Below are positions 3,563 through 5,082 of a stretch of DNA of 5,082 nt, piece by piece (the first letter of the stretch is position 1; each line of letters begins with the position of its first letter). Made by a program: the position numbers and the translations under genes. The notes under the pieces are model-generated. The model was not told the origin of the DNA and did not search any database. It was given only the letters and a program-made list of their open reading frames with translations. The stretch covers positions 1 through 5,082 of the forward strand of contig JALRKU010000246.1 of the NCBI GenBank assembly GCA_023254755.1, in the 5' to 3' direction. Origin of the DNA: Aeromicrobium sp. (lineage in GTDB: Bacteria; Actinomycetota; Actinomycetes; Propionibacteriales; Nocardioidaceae).

Positions 3563-5082
3563 GTGAAGTACACGTACCGGGCCGTCCTGGCCGTCGCACT
3601 CCTGGTCGGCTTCTACGTCCTCGCGCTGGCGATCGTCGGGGGCCTCGTCGTGCTCGTGGTCGAGGCGGTGATCCACGGAGTCTCGGGCGCCGCTCTCGCC
3701 AAGCTGGCGATCGTCGTCGCGATCGTCGGGTTCGCCGTGGTCAAGGGACTGGTCGCACGGCCGCGGGCCGACAGCGAGCCGGACGGAGTACTCGTCGATC
3801 CGGCCGAGCAGCCGGCTCTGTGGGCCGAGGTCCGCGAGCTGGCCGAAGCGGTGGGAACGCGCACTCCGGACGAGATCCGCCTCGTGCCGCAGGTCAACGC
3901 GGCGGTGAGCGAGGACAGCCGGCTGCTCGGGCTCGTCTCCGGCACACGTCGGATGTACGTCGGTGTCCCGCTGCTGCTCGGCCTGGACCGTGCCCAGGCT
4001 CGCTCCGCCCTCGCTCACGAGCTCGGGCACTACTCGGGACGCCACACCGCGCTGGGCCCCGTCACGTACCGGGGCAAGGAGGCCATCGCGCGGGTCCTGC
4101 AGAACCTCGGCGAGGACTCGCTGGTCGGCAAGCTGCTGCTCCAGTACGGGAAGCTCTACTACGCGGTCTCCCACTCCGTGGAGCGCAAGCAGGAGCTCGA
4201 GGCCGACGAGTTCAGCGCCCGCCTGGCCGGCCGCGAGGCCGCCGCGTCGGCGCTGGCCGAGCTCCCCGGGCTCGATGCGGCGTGGGGCCACTTCGTCGAG
4301 GACTACAGCGGTCTCGGCCGCGAGTCCGGACTGCGGCCGGCGCACCTGTTCGACGGCTTCGCGTCGCTGCTCGCCGACCCGTCGACTCGCGAGCAGCTGG
4401 CACGAATCCGCGAGGAGGCGCCGGAGCCTGCGCGCTCGGCCTACGACACGCACCCGCCGATCAGCCAGCGCGTCGCGGCGATCAGGTCGTCCGACGCCCC
4501 CGACGTCGTCGCGGCGGTCGGACGCGACTCGGCGACGACGCTGCTCGACGACCCGCCGGCGGCATTCGCCGCGCTCGAGCAGCACCTCTACGACGGCTCG
4601 ACTCTTCAGCCGGCCCCGTGGGACCACCTCGTGGAGGCTCACGGTGCCCTCGTCGCGTCGAGCAACGCGCAGTCGTTGGCGAACCTCCTCCGCGAGGCAG
4701 GTGACGACACGACGATCCGTTCGGCGGTCACGCGCCTCGCAGGCGCAGGGCGCACGGGCCTGCTCGGCGGCGAGCACCCGATCGAGGACGAGCGCGCTGT
4801 GATCACCCGGCTCGTGGGCGACGCCGCTGCGCAGCAGCTGGTCGCCTCGCGCGGTGCACGATTCGCCGTGAGCTGGTCAGGGCCGGCGTTCCTCGTCGGT
4901 GACGACGGCGAGTCGGTCGACCCATGGACGGCCGCCGCCACCGCCGAGACGTCGGCCGACGACGCGCTCGCCCGCCTCTCGGCGCTCGGTGTCGACGTCG
5001 ACGCGGCGCTGCCCGAGAGCACCCAGTCGCCGGTGCACGACGACCACGACGAGGACGCCCTGATCGGTGGGGTCGCGCCGGT
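3563..5082 (+). CDS. Membrane-anchored M48 (HtpX/Ste24-like) zinc metallopeptidase with long C-terminal extension, 3' end missing
   Basis: The reading frame stays open for 506 codons to the window edge. Two hydrophobic segments (about 7-33 and 43-62) would anchor the protein in the membrane as a hairpin. The catalytic domain follows with HELGH (His152, Glu153, His156; zinc ligands and catalytic base). It also has ELEAD (Glu211 as probable third zinc ligand, Asp215) and THPPISQR (296-303), the conserved HPP..R motif of M48 enzymes. Relatives such as HtpX, of about 290 residues, cleave misfolded membrane proteins; the substrate here is unknown. The stretch after residue 310 (over 195 residues, rich in Ala and Asp, with HDDHDED at 492-498) lies beyond the peptidase core and I cannot assign it to a domain. 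GTG 3563 is the first possible start, because an in-frame TAG lies at 3551-3553 with no start codon between. Later GTG codons would remove the first membrane segment. It probably has its own promoter and is not obviously linked to its neighbours. Confidence 0.92.
   Translation, partial: MKYTYRAVLAVALLVGFYVLALAIVGGLVVLVVEAVIHGVSGAALAKLAIVVAIVGFAVVKGLVARPRADSEPDGVLVDPAEQPALWAEVRELAEAVGTRTPDEIRLVPQVNAAVSEDSRLLGLVSGTRRMYVGVPLLLGLDRAQARSALAHELGHYSGRHTALGPVTYRGKEAIARVLQNLGEDSLVGKLLLQYGKLYYAVSHSVERKQELEADEFSARLAGREAAASALAELPGLDAAWGHFVEDYSGLGRESGLRPAHLFDGFASLLADPSTREQLARIREEAPEPARSAYDTHPPISQRVAAIRSSDAPDVVAAVGRDSATTLLDDPPAAFAALEQHLYDGSTLQPAPWDHLVEAHGALVASSNAQSLANLLREAGDDTTIRSAVTRLAGAGRTGLLGGEHPIEDERAVITRLVGDAAAQQLVASRGARFAVSWSGPAFLVGDDGESVDPWTAAATAETSADDALARLSALGVDVDAALPESTQSPVHDDHDEDALIGGVAP

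Noticed and set aside
2905..4704. A 599-codon open frame on the plus strand through both genes
   Set aside because: The translation is dominated by Arg, Gly, Ala and Pro without motifs. It overlaps two frames that have better start signals and recognisable features.
2777..4777. A 666-codon open frame on the minus strand opposite the 184-residue and M48 genes
   Set aside because: Its translation is a low-complexity Arg/Ala/Gly/Val/Asp-rich sequence with no domain. It is the antisense shadow expected in high-GC DNA and overlaps the plus-strand M48 frame, which carries HELGH, ExxAD and HPP..R.

Overview
The window is high-GC DNA with codons ending mostly in G or C, two probable leaderless transcripts and actinobacterial protein families. 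It suggests an actinobacterium of the Mycobacteriales or Propionibacteriales; the genus cannot be read from the sequence. It holds six protein genes, two of them cut by the window edges. No RNA gene, transposon, CRISPR array or prophage part is visible.

Left region (1-2272): a membrane-lipid desaturation unit. On the minus strand a ferredoxin-NAD(P)H oxidoreductase (404-1492) is followed after 38 bases by an acyl-CoA/acyl-lipid desaturase (365-1, cut inside its first histidine box). This is the order of Rv3230c-Rv3229c (desA3) in Mycobacterium tuberculosis. Divergent from them is a TetR-family regulator (1634-2272) whose DNA-binding domain and effector-domain segments look like E. coli FabR and Pseudomonas DesT. 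The 141-base gap between the two start codons holds a 20-bp imperfect palindrome of the DesT half-site type at the reductase promoter. It also holds a related site over the regulator's own promoter, and several further perfect short inverted repeats between them. The simplest reading is an acyl-CoA-sensing feedback switch: the regulator represses the reductase-desaturase pair and itself, and the reductase passes electrons from NAD(P)H to the desaturase.

Middle region (2315-3493): a small SRPBCC/polyketide-cyclase-fold protein on the minus strand, convergent with the regulator, and a divergent 184-residue protein of unknown function with a possible helix-turn-helix C-terminus. Nothing in the sequence links these two to lipid desaturation.

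Right region (3563-5082): a membrane-anchored M48 (HtpX/Ste24-like) zinc metallopeptidase. It has a complete active-site set and an unusually long, acidic C-terminal extension that runs off the window. It appears to be transcribed from its own leaderless promoter.

The most interesting part is 1490-1640, the compact regulatory region of a DesT/FabR-like desaturase switch.
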